From the NCBI RefSeq assembly GCF_000264905.1, contig NW_006763144.1, positions 372,001 to 436,000 on the forward strand: 64,000 nucleotides of DNA. The letters are read 5' to 3'. The notes below the pieces were generated by a model, which was not told the origin of the DNA, ran no database searches, and was given only the letters and a program-made list of their open reading frames with translations. Source of the DNA: Stereum hirsutum FP-91666 SS1. Taxonomy: Eukaryota > Basidiomycota > Agaricomycetes > Russulales > Stereaceae. Within the stretch, counting starts at the first letter, position 1. Each line of letters starts with the position of its first letter. Positions 23,113 to 33,490 of the stretch are shown piece after piece. The translations under genes and the position numbers were made by a program.

Positions 23113-25072
23113 ATGCGTCCTCCGGACAGAAACATGCATCGGATCGGCCTTCTCGATCTACCAGAAGATGTCCTAGTCCAGCACATCCTGGGTCGACTAG
23201 ATTTTCGTGATGTTCTCAGATGCTCGATGGTACGCTCTGGCGAATTCTTTGCACACTACTCGTTGACATCACTGAACGTTGTTTCAAGGCATGCAAGACC
23301 CTCTATATGGGATGAAAGAGACCTCATCAGCTCTCCAGCTAAAAATTGAGCTCGGTGCAGACGGTATTGCCGACACAACGGTTTCTCTCGACAATTCCGT
23401 ATCGTCTGCTGAGCGACTCGAACGCCGTTATGCGTGGCGCTCCCTTGAATGGAAGAAGCTCGACACCATCACGCTTTCCAGGCCATGCGATATGTCCGAG
23501 TTCATAGGCGGTGTCTTCGTTCAAATTGAAAACGACAAAGACAAACCAAACTCCTCTATGACCGTTGTGCGGGCACCGTCTCCGAGTGGGGGTCGGCGAG
23601 AGTTAGCGTTCGAGGATATAGGTGTTTTGGCTGCGGAAATGACCTTCGATTCAAGCCAGGATCTACTCGCACTCATCGAGCATCGCGGGAATTTAGGATC
23701 TTACCCGAAAATCACACGCGACCTTGACGGGGAGCTTACCATCCATTTACGATCGCTGACATCAAACCAAGCCCATCCCCTAGCCACAGAATCCGTTCTT
23801 CGTGCCTTTTTCCATGAAGAGCAGTCAGAGGAAATTACTAGCGAGGATGTCAAAGAATTTGAGATCTTCGATGATATGCTCGCTCTCTTTTGTGCGTATA
23901 GTTATAACACAACCCACGCCTGCATTTGGAATTGGAAATCTGGGGAAGTTGTTTTTAAACGGAAACTTGTAAGTCCCAAATTTCTTGACTGATCTGCTGC
24001 GTAAAATCGAAATATGTTCATCTAAGTGTCGTATCTCCAGTTCAATGAATCAGAATTTGGACACACGGCGATAGATAGCCTTAGCAGCGGCATCTGTTTC
24101 CTCTCCTCACGAATGATCATCTCGAGTTCACGCTGCTCGGAGAAGAGTATACAACGTCAAATGCGCTTCAACATATTCTCGATTTCCGACCCCATTTCCA
24201 TTGAAGAAACCTCGTCCTCAACTCCTTCGCGCTACGAGTTGACCCACATCTCCACTCTACTTCTTCCCTCCTACAGCTCTGATTACCATTGCACCGGCTT
24301 CTATAGCTTTACCTCTTCTTCCTCCCCTCAAACATCACTCGGTCTATTTTTTGCGACTTTGGGCTACAGTAATTACCACGGCGGTGGCCACTTCCATGTT
24401 GTCTCTTCTATTGGGAGTCTATTGAAATACGCTACCCGGCAACCGCAAGAAAGAAAACTTGGAGCTCGTAAGGTTCCGTGGCAGGACTGGGGCCCCCGCT
24501 CGTCAAGAATCCTTCTTCGGCATAAGGAACCAACAATTTCCTTAAGGTAAGTCATTATTGCCCTTATTTCGACGCGCAGTCCTGATCCCAAGTTCCGATG
24601 AATAGTTATATTAGGTCTGCGATCGGCAACAGAGCCGTCTTCGATGCTCGCCGGGCAGCTTCAGAGGACTGGGAATTTCTATCTGGCCACACTGTCTTCG
24701 TAGATTTTGGCTACCATCTCCTGCGCGACAAACAATTTCCTCGGCCGGAGACCGGCCGGAGACCGTCTATGACGGTATAGACGAGCGACTTCCGAGGGTG
24801 GCCACAGAACAATCAGATACCATTATTGCCGCAGGGGACGGCCCCTTCACCATCGATGTCGAGAGCCGACTTCCCGTTCGTAGTATCTCGCTGCCCGCTC
24901 ATTTGCCTGGATCTGGAGATAGGTGCTGCGAGCTCGATGCAGAGCGCATAGTCGTGATACAGGTCGGTCAACTTGCGCATGTTCTCTGTTTACGATGTGC
25001 AAAGCTGACGAGATGTTTCTTGTGTAGGACGTCGGTTACAAGAGAAATGAGCTACGAGAGTATTTGTTTTGA
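23113..25072 (+). pseudogene. F-box protein gene disrupted by frameshifts
   Basis: F-box proteins recruit substrates to SCF ubiquitin ligases. The N-terminal F-box reads LLDLPEDVLVQHILGRLDFRDVLRCSM from the ATG at 23113. The rest resembles a beta-propeller-like F-box family of Agaricomycetes (YAWRSLEWKK, NTTHACIWNWKSGE, LGLFFATLGY, DFGYHLLRD). Two breaks are seen. After the first intron, the expected CKTLY segment (about 23292-23306) is out of frame with the following SSALQLKIELG. Also, a perfect 11-bp tandem duplication at 24742-24752 and 24753-24763 shifts the frame, giving a stop at 24778-24780. Beyond it the homologous frame continues (TVYDGIDERLPRVATEQ) through an intron to DVGYKRNELREYLF and a TGA at 25070-25072. 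This points to a decayed gene. Sequencing error or a truncated but expressed protein are alternatives. Confidence 0.7.
24742..24763. repeat. 11-bp tandem duplication that frameshifts the F-box gene
   Basis: The unit cggccggagac occurs twice head to tail. Removing one copy on paper aligns the upstream frame (FPRPE) with the downstream homologous frame (TVYDGIDERL), so the duplication is the likely cause of the break. Confidence 0.9.
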
Positions 25073-25861
25073 CTCAGGAAATGCAGATAACACCAAAGCC
25101 TGCGGTTTTGACCGAGTGACATCGACAGTTACGCATGATCCCTCTCTCGCTTCAACCATCCCAGTTCGATCTTCCGTGGTCCGGGCCTTGCTATGTTTCG
25201 TGCTCTTACAACCGCTTTCAGGATGATAGACACCCGTCTTCTTTTTTCGAGTTCACCAAATACCAATAAAATTGAACTGAATTTATATTCCACACTGAAC
25301 GCTCTTGAATGCTTCCTTTTGGCAACGAACGGTGTTGCAAACGCTCAAGCGCTCAAGCCAGATCTCCCGCGGGGTGGGTGTTATTTAGCCATTTACATTG
25401 ACGTTTGGTCGCCACAAACAAGAATGGTTGTTGTTGGTCTGAAAGCGGCTGTAAGGCACAGTAATAACGAGCAGAAAATGCACGACAATGAAGCGAGCAA
25501 GCTCATCCGAATAACGAGATCGTTTGCTAGTGCTGAACGACCAAGGGCCTGCGATCACACGTAGTCGACGAAAATCAAGGTGTTGAGATCCGACACTCCA
25601 TTATCGAGAACGCCTCCCGCACAATCAACAGCAAGAGCCGAACTATTGCGCAAGTGGTTCATAATGCTTGTTGAAGAAGCATCATAATATATTGACTCGG
25701 AGCAGCTATCTGTAACGCACTTTATCATACACATTTTCTCCCCAATAATACACGCCGACAAGAGAGCAAGAAGCAGAGGCAGAAAGGGAAAAAAATCGAA
25801 GAGGAGAAAGAAGAATCCACAACCAAATATTCACGAGTTATGATACCCACGACGCGTTCGA
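25073..25861. other. Intergenic between convergent F-box remnant and CPA1
   Basis: About 790 bases. Short open frames (for example 25193-25564) show no recognised domain. Its A-rich right half (about 25760-25830) is the 3' flank of CPA1. Confidence 0.45.
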
Positions 25862-27411
25862 TCAAGCAGCGACAGCGATAGGCTGCGACGCCTCCCTCAA
25901 CGTCGTATCGACGAATGACGAGCCCATAGGGTCCCGGGCATTGAGGTTGACCTCAAGCTTGACAGCACGACACTCAGCGACGAAGTCCGTGAACATCTGA
26001 ACATCACATGAAAATCAGCATCACGACCCACAGGGAAAGCAGGGGTAGTGGAACAAATGAAGAGAAAGTAAACGAACCTCGATAGTATCAAGAGGACCAC
26101 CAGCAGACTCCGGATGGAACTGCACACCCCAGACGCGCTTGCCAGACTCAGGTGTAGACTTGATACCCTCGACGGAAGAGTCGTTGCAATTGATGAAGAA
26201 GGGTTCCCAGCCTTGGGGGAAGGGGTCCTGCAACTTTAGTGCGTACTGGTGGTTTTGGCTGAAAATGGACGGAACAATTTCAGTCTTACGAAACTATGCG
26301 AGAGCAGGTCTAGAAAGAGATACGAACCTCGTAACGTAGACTCGTCCAGCCTTAATCGACCCCGAATTCGCGAGCGCAAGCACGGGCTGATTGTGCCCCC
26401 TATTCCCAAACGTCATCCTGTACGCGTCCATCCCGGCCGCCATTCCAATAATCTGATGTCCCATACAGATACCAAAGATGGGCTTCTTCCACTCGGCGAT
26501 CGTCTTCCTCAGGATATAAGCCGCATCCCAGCACTGCTGCGGGTCACCGGGTCCATTGGACAGGAAAAGTCCATCGTACTGGTCACGGACGGCGTTGAAG
26601 TCAAAGTTCCAAGGGAGGACGGTAACGGCCGCATCCCTACGAACGAGAGAACGGAGAATGTTGGCCTTAGCGCCGAAATCGAGGACGGCGATCTTGACGG
26701 ATCCGGAAGGGTTGAGCGTGTAGGGCTCCTTCGTCGAAATCTGATCCACAAGGTTCTCCGTGCTAGGATCCCAGTATTCTTCGTCCTTCGGGGCAGGACT
26801 AGACACGTCTGCACCAACAGCGAGCCTGCCGAGCGTCGTGCCCTGGTCACGGAGAAGAGTCGTGATAGCACGAGTATCGACGCCGGTGATACCTGGGACG
26901 TTGTACCGGCGGCACCAGGAGGAGATGGATTCGACGGCGGTGTAGTGAGAGAATTTTTCGGCGACGTCGGCGACGACGACGCCTGCGCATTGGATGCCAG
27001 AAGATTCGAGGAGAACTCCGACGTCACGGGAGTCGAGAGGGGCAGTGTTCTTGGGAACACCATAGTTGCCGATGAGAGGCGTAGTGAAGACAAGGATTTG
27101 ACCGCGGTAGGAGGGATCAGTCATTGATTCGGTGTCTGTGCAAAATAAAATAAAAATAGATAGGTCAGGCTCACAGATGCGTGTGGAATGACACCGGATT
27201 AAAAATATGACGTGGTGGGAAACGTACAAGAGGTGATAGACGTGCTGAACACGGTTTCACCAAAGATGCTTCGCGGAGCACCGAAAGAGCGACCAGTGAA
27301 AGACTGGCCAGTCTTAAGATGGAGAACAGCAGGGAGGGCGGCGTTGGGTCCGGCATGGGTAGCGAAACCTCGGTTGAGGCGGGCGATACGGAAAAATGGT
27401 CGGGCGAACAT
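25862..27411 (-). CDS. CPA1: Carbamoyl-phosphate synthase, arginine-specific, small (glutaminase) subunit
   Basis: Hydrolyses glutamine and passes ammonia to the large subunit to make carbamoyl phosphate for arginine; mitochondrial in most filamentous fungi. It starts at the ATG at 27411 (MFARPFFRIARLNRGFATHAG), an Arg-rich presequence with no acidic residue. The N-terminal domain includes LPAVLHLKTGQSFTGRSFGA, QILVFTTPLIGNYGV (about 27100) and NVPGITGVDTRAITTLLR. The class I glutamine amidotransferase domain has VLDFGAKANILRSL, LFLSNGPGDPQ, the nucleophile loop FGICMGHQIIGMAAG (about 26485-26440) and the His-x-Glu end VWGVQFHPESAGGP (about 26125). The last exon ends SQPIAVAA. Introns lie at about 27133-27231, 26228-26338 and 26000-26078. 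It is monofunctional, not fused to a large subunit, which together with the leader uORF identifies the arginine-specific enzyme. Translation is likely repressed by arginine through that uORF. Confidence 0.95.
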
Positions 27412-27473
27412 GTTGATATGGTTGGTTTAGAGTGTATAATAAAATTTAATAGGCCGAAGAGTGCAAGGGTTAT

Positions 27474-27601
27474 TTAATGGACTGGGAGAGAAAACACAAG
27501 GTCGCTGAGGTAGCTGTGGTTCAAGTTGAGTGAGTCATTGCTCGAACGAAAACGAAGAGTAAGAGAACGTACTCGTCGCGAGTGTTTTTGTCGAAAGTCA
27601 T
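27474..27601 (-). promoter_or_regulatory. Arginine attenuator peptide uORF of CPA1, split by a 59-nt intron
   Basis: The CPA1 leader holds an ATG at 27601-27599. Exon 1 runs to 27573 and ends in an incomplete GA codon. A GT-AG intron (27572-27514, donor gtacgt, acceptor ccacag) follows, then exon 2 (27513-27474) ends in TAA. The spliced 22-codon peptide contains the segment DYLSD, the core of the fungal arginine attenuator peptide. In Neurospora arg-2 and yeast CPA1 that nascent peptide stalls the ribosome when arginine is high. The usual Trp seven residues after the first Asp appears as Phe here. Without splicing, the same ATG reads a different 26-codon peptide. The family link rests on position, length and the DYLSD core. 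Confidence 0.75.
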
Positions 27602-27947
27602 ATACGATGGGTAGACAACCCTAAAGTAATGGAGCTGGCGAGGAACAGGCGAGGTGAGCAGCTGGTGTGGTGCAGGTCAAAGGTTGAGGGTATAAAAGCA
27701 AACAAGCAGCGCGCAAATTTTATGGCGGTAAACTGGCACGTGGCTCAAACGTAACGCGCCACGGTCCTGACTCACAACACCCACGGCTCGCCACATTGCA
27801 CAATTGCCTAACATAATATTCCTTGTCAAGCGGACATGTTCGATGTGAAAGGGTGAGCAAACGAACAGCAGGGTATGTAGCGTGACGCATGCTCATTTGC
27901 GCCGGAGATCACGAGAGTACAAGGAAGCAGTTCGAATCATGTAACGG
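27602..27947. other. Intergenic, CPA1 promoter and 3' flank of metallophosphoesterase
   Basis: About 350 bases. It should hold the CPA1 promoter (minus strand). A TATAAAA on the plus strand near 27693 is in the wrong orientation for CPA1. No gene seen. Confidence 0.4.
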
Positions 27948-30213
27948 TTACCAAAACACCGCCACGACAATAAATACCCAAACCACCACAGGCGGCCACG
28001 CCACAGACCACAAATCGCACAAAAACCTCCCGAACAACCCACTCTGCCTCACACTCTCCTTCATACCACTGCATTTTCTAGCCAAACCACCCACAGAACC
28101 CCGTTGAGCCCCTCTTCCTGGACTTGACAGTGGGCTTCCTCTGGGAGAAGGCGACCACCTTCCCTCATCATCTGACCTTCTGTATCCTGTCGGAGATGAC
28201 CGCTCATAGTCATACTTCGACCCCATCGCAATCCCACCCCTCCCTTTTCCATATCCACCTCTCGCCGGCACATAACTCGTGTCATACTCGCTCAACGCCG
28301 TCAGGTAAAAGATCAAGAGCAAAGTGAAGATGAACAACGGCGTATACATCGCCAGATACACATTCAGCTGGTTAGGCAATAAACACGGTCTATCGGCGAT
28401 ACTGATAGGTGCGTCGTACGTTGACAAGGGAGTTCCCGTGGAGGATGAGAAGTCGAGCGGAAGGAGCGATAGGAGGTGAAAGCCCGGCTGGCGAATGCCC
28501 ATGGCCATGGAAAGCGATTTTACGGTGACTTCCCGGACGCGAGAGGGCGTGGGGTGGTGATTGTCGTGGTGCGAATCGCCCTTGTTCGGGAGATCGTGCA
28601 TGAACTCGCAGTAATCGTGGTCATCTCCACTGGAGATGACGAATAGGATGAGTTTGGGCGCTATTCCTAGAGGAGGCGTGGAAGGAAGGAAGGAATGGAT
28701 ACATGGAGACTCACCTGAAGACAATGGAAGGCCTGAATGTGTCAAGCAATATGTCCGACATTGCCGGACTCAACTCGTTCTGATATCCCAATCCGTGGCC
28801 TTGTGTAATTCTTCCTTTTTCCCTCAGGGGGCCGCACGAAGAATGTTCAGGCCTTGATAGTGGAATGTGCGTGAACAGCACCAGCGGTTGTAGCGGCTTG
28901 CCTGCCATCATTGGTACAAACCAAAATTTAGCCAAAATTAAGCAGTTCATTCCTTCTTGGACCTGGAAGTGAGGAGCACATACCAGAAGCTACCGAAGGC
29001 CAGAATTTGGCCTCATCCAGCTCTTTCGGCAGGACGTCCCCATCCACCACCTTGACACCTCCTATACTCCTTTCCTTAGCGACAAGACTCATCGAATCGA
29101 CGAACACGAGCGTGTGGTTCGCGATCGTGTGGTACTGATTAAGGGGTCCGAAGGAAGAAAGGTAGCGCGACTGAGCGTGCTGAGAGGTCAGCACACCGTC
29201 ACCTAGGCTGTCAAATGACATAATGTTATGAGAACGAAGTCTTTAGGAGGTGTGACTAGGGACGAAGGACTTCGAAGAGGAAGGCTGATGTGATGGGGAT
29301 GGAAAGTAGCGGCTGGCGTACCCTACGTCGTGGTTTCCGGGGAGGTAGTAAACTGGAGCATTCGGTATAGGATGGAAGATGCTCCGGAAGCGTTGCACGT
29401 AAGCCTGATACCTGGATAATTCAACGGTCAGTATGACGAAAAATCAGATATAATGACAAGTTTAGCCCCTGTCCAGCGGCAACCAGCAAAAAAAAAATAC
29501 GGTCACCCCTGGTCGACAATGAGCATTCCATCTATGGCAAGATGACGCAGACCAGACTGCAAATAGCAATAGTCATGACTCATGCTGCCGGGTCATCGTG
29601 TCTTTACCCATACCACAACACATTATTTCTCCCTTCACCGGACTTGAGACAGTTAAGAACTAACTCACTCCTCATCGCTCATTTCCGCCCTCCCATTGTC
29701 CGTCATGTCTCCCAAGAAAATTACAACATCCGCCCTCGGTCTCAGATCCCTCGCCACCTTCCAAGCCTTTCTCAAGTTAAAATCCACCAAAAACTGTGTT
29801 AAGGACATGAGTAGGGGATTTCGACCCGGATATGAATTGTGGTCGAGTATTTGAGGATCGGCTATTAGGAGGATATGTGTTGGTTGTGTGTTTGGGTGCG
29901 TGGCTGCGGAGGATTGGGAGGAGGCATGGGAGGATATGTGGGAGTGGGGCGTTGCGTGGATACCCTGTTCATACGTTTAGGTTAGATGAATATCGACCGG
30001 CAATAGTACGGAGAGTGACATTGACGATGAGAGAGCAAGCAGACTCGGACATACGGGGGTAGGCCAGTGACAGTCCGCGACACTAAAATAAAATACGCCG
30101 ATTTCGCACCAGATTACAATGAAGATCCATGCTAGACGTATTACTGCGAGCCTACGAGGAATTCCAGATGTAAGCAGCCTGAGAATTCGGAGTGGAAGGT
30201 TGAGCAACGACAT
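27948..30213 (-). CDS. Cdc1/Ted1/PGAP5-family metallophosphoesterase, membrane-bound
   Basis: ER-associated Mn-dependent phosphoesterase; relatives remove the ethanolamine-phosphate side group of GPI anchors. The start at 30213 (MSLLNLPLRILRLL) precedes a signal-anchor helix (LAWIFIVIWCEIGVFYFSV). After an intron (30064 to about 29965) the catalytic blocks appear in order: LLIADPQILDH (about 29875), VVIFLGDMTDNGR (GDxxD metal motif, about 29720), APVYYLPGNHDVG (GNHD, about 29360), TLVFVDSM (about 29110), LVLFTHIPLSRPE (about 28880) and SGDDHDYCE (GDxHD-type, about 28630). The C-terminal half has a helix LAMYTPLFIFTLLLIFYLTALS (about 28350), a Ser/Gly/Arg-rich loop and a last hydrophobic stretch WPPVVVWVFIVVAVFW ending at 27948. 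Family substrates are known; for this gene they are inferred. Confidence 0.85.
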
Positions 30214-31053
30214 CGGTCTTGGACGGTTTGACGGCGCTGAGAGGTCTACGACTGAGTAGCGGACGCTAGCAAAAGCTATAGAAGGGGGTATCCAGTAACT
30301 ATGACTGCGGCTGCATATCAATAGCCGCGCTACGAATATAGGGGAACCACGGGTTGCTTTGCTGGTCAGCGTTTGCAGGAAAGAAACATGGAAAGCGGCG
30401 TTGACGTTGATGCTTGTCGCCACAGCGCTTGTGGGAGTTTGGAAACCTTGTCTTACGTCAGCGGTGTCCCGTTCTCTGGCGCTCTTCCACGACGTTGAAA
30501 CGACGGCGACCCGGACCTGTTGATGACCTGTACTGAGACAGAATTGGAGAGCTTGAGTCCGCGGTCTGATTACACACTGTTCTCAAGAAAAACTGGAGGT
30601 TCTACCATGTAGTCTCTTCGCGGCACAGTAAGAGACACATGATCAAGTACTTGATGTATTGGGCTGACAGTCCAAAAACCTCTCGGTGAGTGTCAGTTCA
30701 ATGTGCTCCAGTCCGATTCCGCTGACTGAACAGCTGGGTAACCTTCTATTATGCATTGGCCGCCTCTCGACTCGGAGCTTTCATGCTTCCGAGGATACTT
30801 AATGCATACAAGTGCGCTGCACTTTTCTAAGGATAGATCTCGGCTTTTCTTGATATCGGCGTGTTTCTAGACATGCCCTGGAACTTGAGTTGAGCTCATT
30901 GACATCACGACTTGCGACATAGTCTACCGCATCACTCAAGTGGGTCCTTACAGAGGGCTTCGTAGAATCTTATCAATGCAAGGCCTTTGGGTGGTATAAA
31001 TACACCAGCATAATCGCTGTGCTTTCCTTCTCCCCCACAGATACACGTTCACT
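30214..31053. promoter_or_regulatory. Divergent promoter region, metallophosphoesterase / first MDR gene
   Basis: About 840 bases between head-to-head starts. A TATAAATA box at 30995-31002 lies 52-59 bases before the first MDR ATG and is followed by a C/T-rich stretch with a likely transcription start near 31025. Nothing else coding was recognised. Confidence 0.6.
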
Positions 31054-32846
31054 ATGGTGCCAGTCATTAACGGCCGCACCCTTTTCAATGAGATACCCAC
31101 CGGTAGTCTTTGATCACCCTGTAGCGATTCCTCACTACTGATGTACTCATGAAACATCTTGTCCTTCATATTAGGGTATCCCGTTCCAGGAAAGACCACC
31201 ATTCACGATACATCCCAGACGATTGACTTGGACAATGTACCGCTGGAAGGCGGCATCCTCGTCAAAACACTTGTTTTGTCGATTGATCCTTATCTTCGAG
31301 GACTCATGATAGAGCCTGATCCGAAGAACTACGCGGTGAGCCCAGGCTAGTCCCCCTTCTTACTCAGTTAACGGAGTATGGTGTCACTCGTCTCAGGCGA
31401 CCTTTCACATAGGAGAGCCGTGAGTACTTTGCAGTGATCACGAAGACACTCGCATCTGCGCTCATTAATAATGCGTGTAGGATCTCCAACTTTGGGGTCG
31501 GCGTCGTGCTTAGGTCCGAAGACTCTAGCTTCGAGAAGGGAGATCATGTGTATGGAATACTTAGTGAGTACATAGCTCTGGGTCGTCTGACTGATGGTAC
31601 TCTGAGCTGTCACCTCGATATAGCTTTTGAAGAATATATCGTCAAGAAGGACCCCACCTCTCTCAGTAAGCTGCAGAACGCAGGTCTTCCATGGGAGCTT
31701 CACGTAGGCACGCTCGGGATGCCAGGTACGCGGAGGGATGAACCTAATAATAGAGACTCATACTAACGTTTGAGGAAACTAGGACAAACGGGTACGTTGC
31801 AGGCCTTTACTTGAGGTTACATTTTTTGCACGTAAACTCATCATCTTGCAGCGTACTTCGGGTGGAAGGAGTACTCCGCAGCCAAGAAGGTCGTCTGCCT
31901 CTGTATCCCTTTTTAACACTTGCTAACAGACCTCGATATATCAGGGAGACACGGTCTTTGTGACTTCTGCAGGTTAGCACCAGCATTTACACAACCCCTT
32001 ATCACGCTCACAATCCCCCCATGTATACAGCTGGCCCGGTGGGAAGCCTTGTTCTCCAGCTCGCCAAGTTGGACGGTCTCAAAGTGATCGCATCGGCCGG
32101 CAGCGAAGATAAAGTTGACTTCGTTCGCAGTCTTGGTGCAGATGTCGCGTTCAATTACAAGACTTCAAGCACGAAGGAAATACTAGAGCGCGAGGGACCT
32201 ATTGACGTGTAAGTTAACATATCCACAGCAAGGGTCCATCGGACTGAGGTTCGCTGAACTTGATCTAGATACTGGGTCGGTATTAGTCCTAGTGTGTTCT
32301 CCATGTCCATCTTCATCTGATTTTCTTGTGGCCCATGCTTCAGGATAACGTTGGCGGCGAGGTTCTTGATTTAGCGCTCGTGAACTCAAGTGTCGGCGCT
32401 CGTTTCATCGTAAGTCAACAGGTCGTCTTGGACAAAGGAATACTCTTGCTCATAACTATCTCTCCGGTGTGGCGTAGCAATGCGGCGCGATTGCTATGTA
32501 CAATGACACCTCATTGCCCGGAATAAAGGTATGGCAGACGAATTTCGACGTCCATCCACGCACGATGACGGATTCATTCATCTTTTCCACATCATAAACT
32601 AACTCGCCGCAGAACTACGACTATATCATCAGGAAGCGACTCACCGTGCAAGGGCTCAACGTTGTGGCTCTCGCCCCAAAGTATTCAGAGGAGTTCTATC
32701 GCATTTTGACTCCATTGATCAAAGAGGGGAAGATAAAGCATCGGGAAGATGTTTCTAAAGGTCTGGACACTGCAGGGCAAGGCATTGCAGATGTTCAACG
32801 AGGGACCAACACCGCGAAGAAGGTTATCTTGGTTGCGGAAGAGTGA
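31054..32846 (+). CDS. Zinc-independent MDR oxidoreductase, copy 1 (NADP-dependent alkenal/leukotriene reductase type)
   Basis: Medium-chain dehydrogenase/reductase of the alkenal double-bond reductase/prostaglandin reductase type, which reduces alpha,beta-unsaturated carbonyls with NADPH. It starts at the ATG at 31054 (MVPVINGRTLFNEIPTG). Motifs: TQTIDLDN-like SQTIDLDNVPLEGG, LVLSIDPYLRG (about 31285-31310), SNFGVGVVLRSE, AGLPWELHVGTLGMPG (about 31680-31723), AYFGWKEYSAAKKGDTVFVTSA, and the Rossmann loop AGPVGSLVLQLAKLDGLKVIASAGS (about 32030-32105). It ends WDNVGGEVLDLAL, QCGAIAMYND and AKKVILVAEE. No zinc-binding cysteines are present. Many introns are needed, including one either side of a 9-nt exon (31783-31791). 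It is tandem with copy 2. Substrate unknown. Confidence 0.88.
31783..31791 (+). other. 9-nt micro-exon of MDR copy 1
   Basis: GACAAACGG is flanked by an acceptor ctag and a donor gtacgt. It is required to read PG-Q-T-AYFGW across the two introns; the same 9-nt exon occurs in both paralogues. Confidence 0.8.
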
Positions 32847-33490
32847 ATTTGGTCAGGGTTTATAACCAGACGACATGCAATTTCTCAGCGGACTTTGAGT
32901 CGCTATAGCCTATTTCTGCGATTCAGTAGTTGTCTCACTCACCCTCCATAACTTTGAGCCTGGGACTTAAACTCGAAGTCATTACTCGGGAACCTACTGG
33001 GTGCCACGGGGTCCACAGATAAGTCCGGCATCGGCATTCGGCAAGGCTTTGCGGCCACCGGCTTCCGCTCAAGTTCCGCTGCTTCCCTCCCGCCCCTCCC
33101 ACCAAGAAGTTATCTCTCTACCATGTCGACCCCGGAGGAATGGACCAAGGTCCACTGTAAATCTAGCTCACAATGGGCTGTTAAAGCCGATGAACCTGCT
33201 CGGCCTTTTTGATCTTTTAAGGGTACCGCCGAATGAGTCAGACGTACTTTATTTCGGTTCTGGAGGTGATGATGCTCACAGATGCACATCGACGATGAAA
33301 CTGGCGACATAGATACCCAGTCAGACTTTATCCGGTTCCGGATCGGTCTTCTCACTGGACTTGCTCCAAAGCTTATTAGCAAGACACTTTGGTTGTTTTG
33401 TTCACGCAGTATATAAACCCGCCTACCGACCGTAGCACCCGACCTGCTTGCTTTCCTCAGGCTTTCGCAACTTATCCAACTCAACACACC
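32847..33490. promoter_or_regulatory. Intergenic with MDR copy 2 promoter
   Basis: About 640 bases between tandem MDR genes. A TATATAAA box at 33410-33417 lies 74-81 bases before the copy 2 ATG. No other gene seen. Confidence 0.6.

Noticed and set aside
23230..23320. Alternative acceptor at 23319-23320 to rescue the F-box frame
   Set aside because: It restores frame but drops the conserved CKTLY segment that normally follows the F-box helix; the frameshift reading is preferred, though this keeps the first break less certain than the 11-bp duplication.
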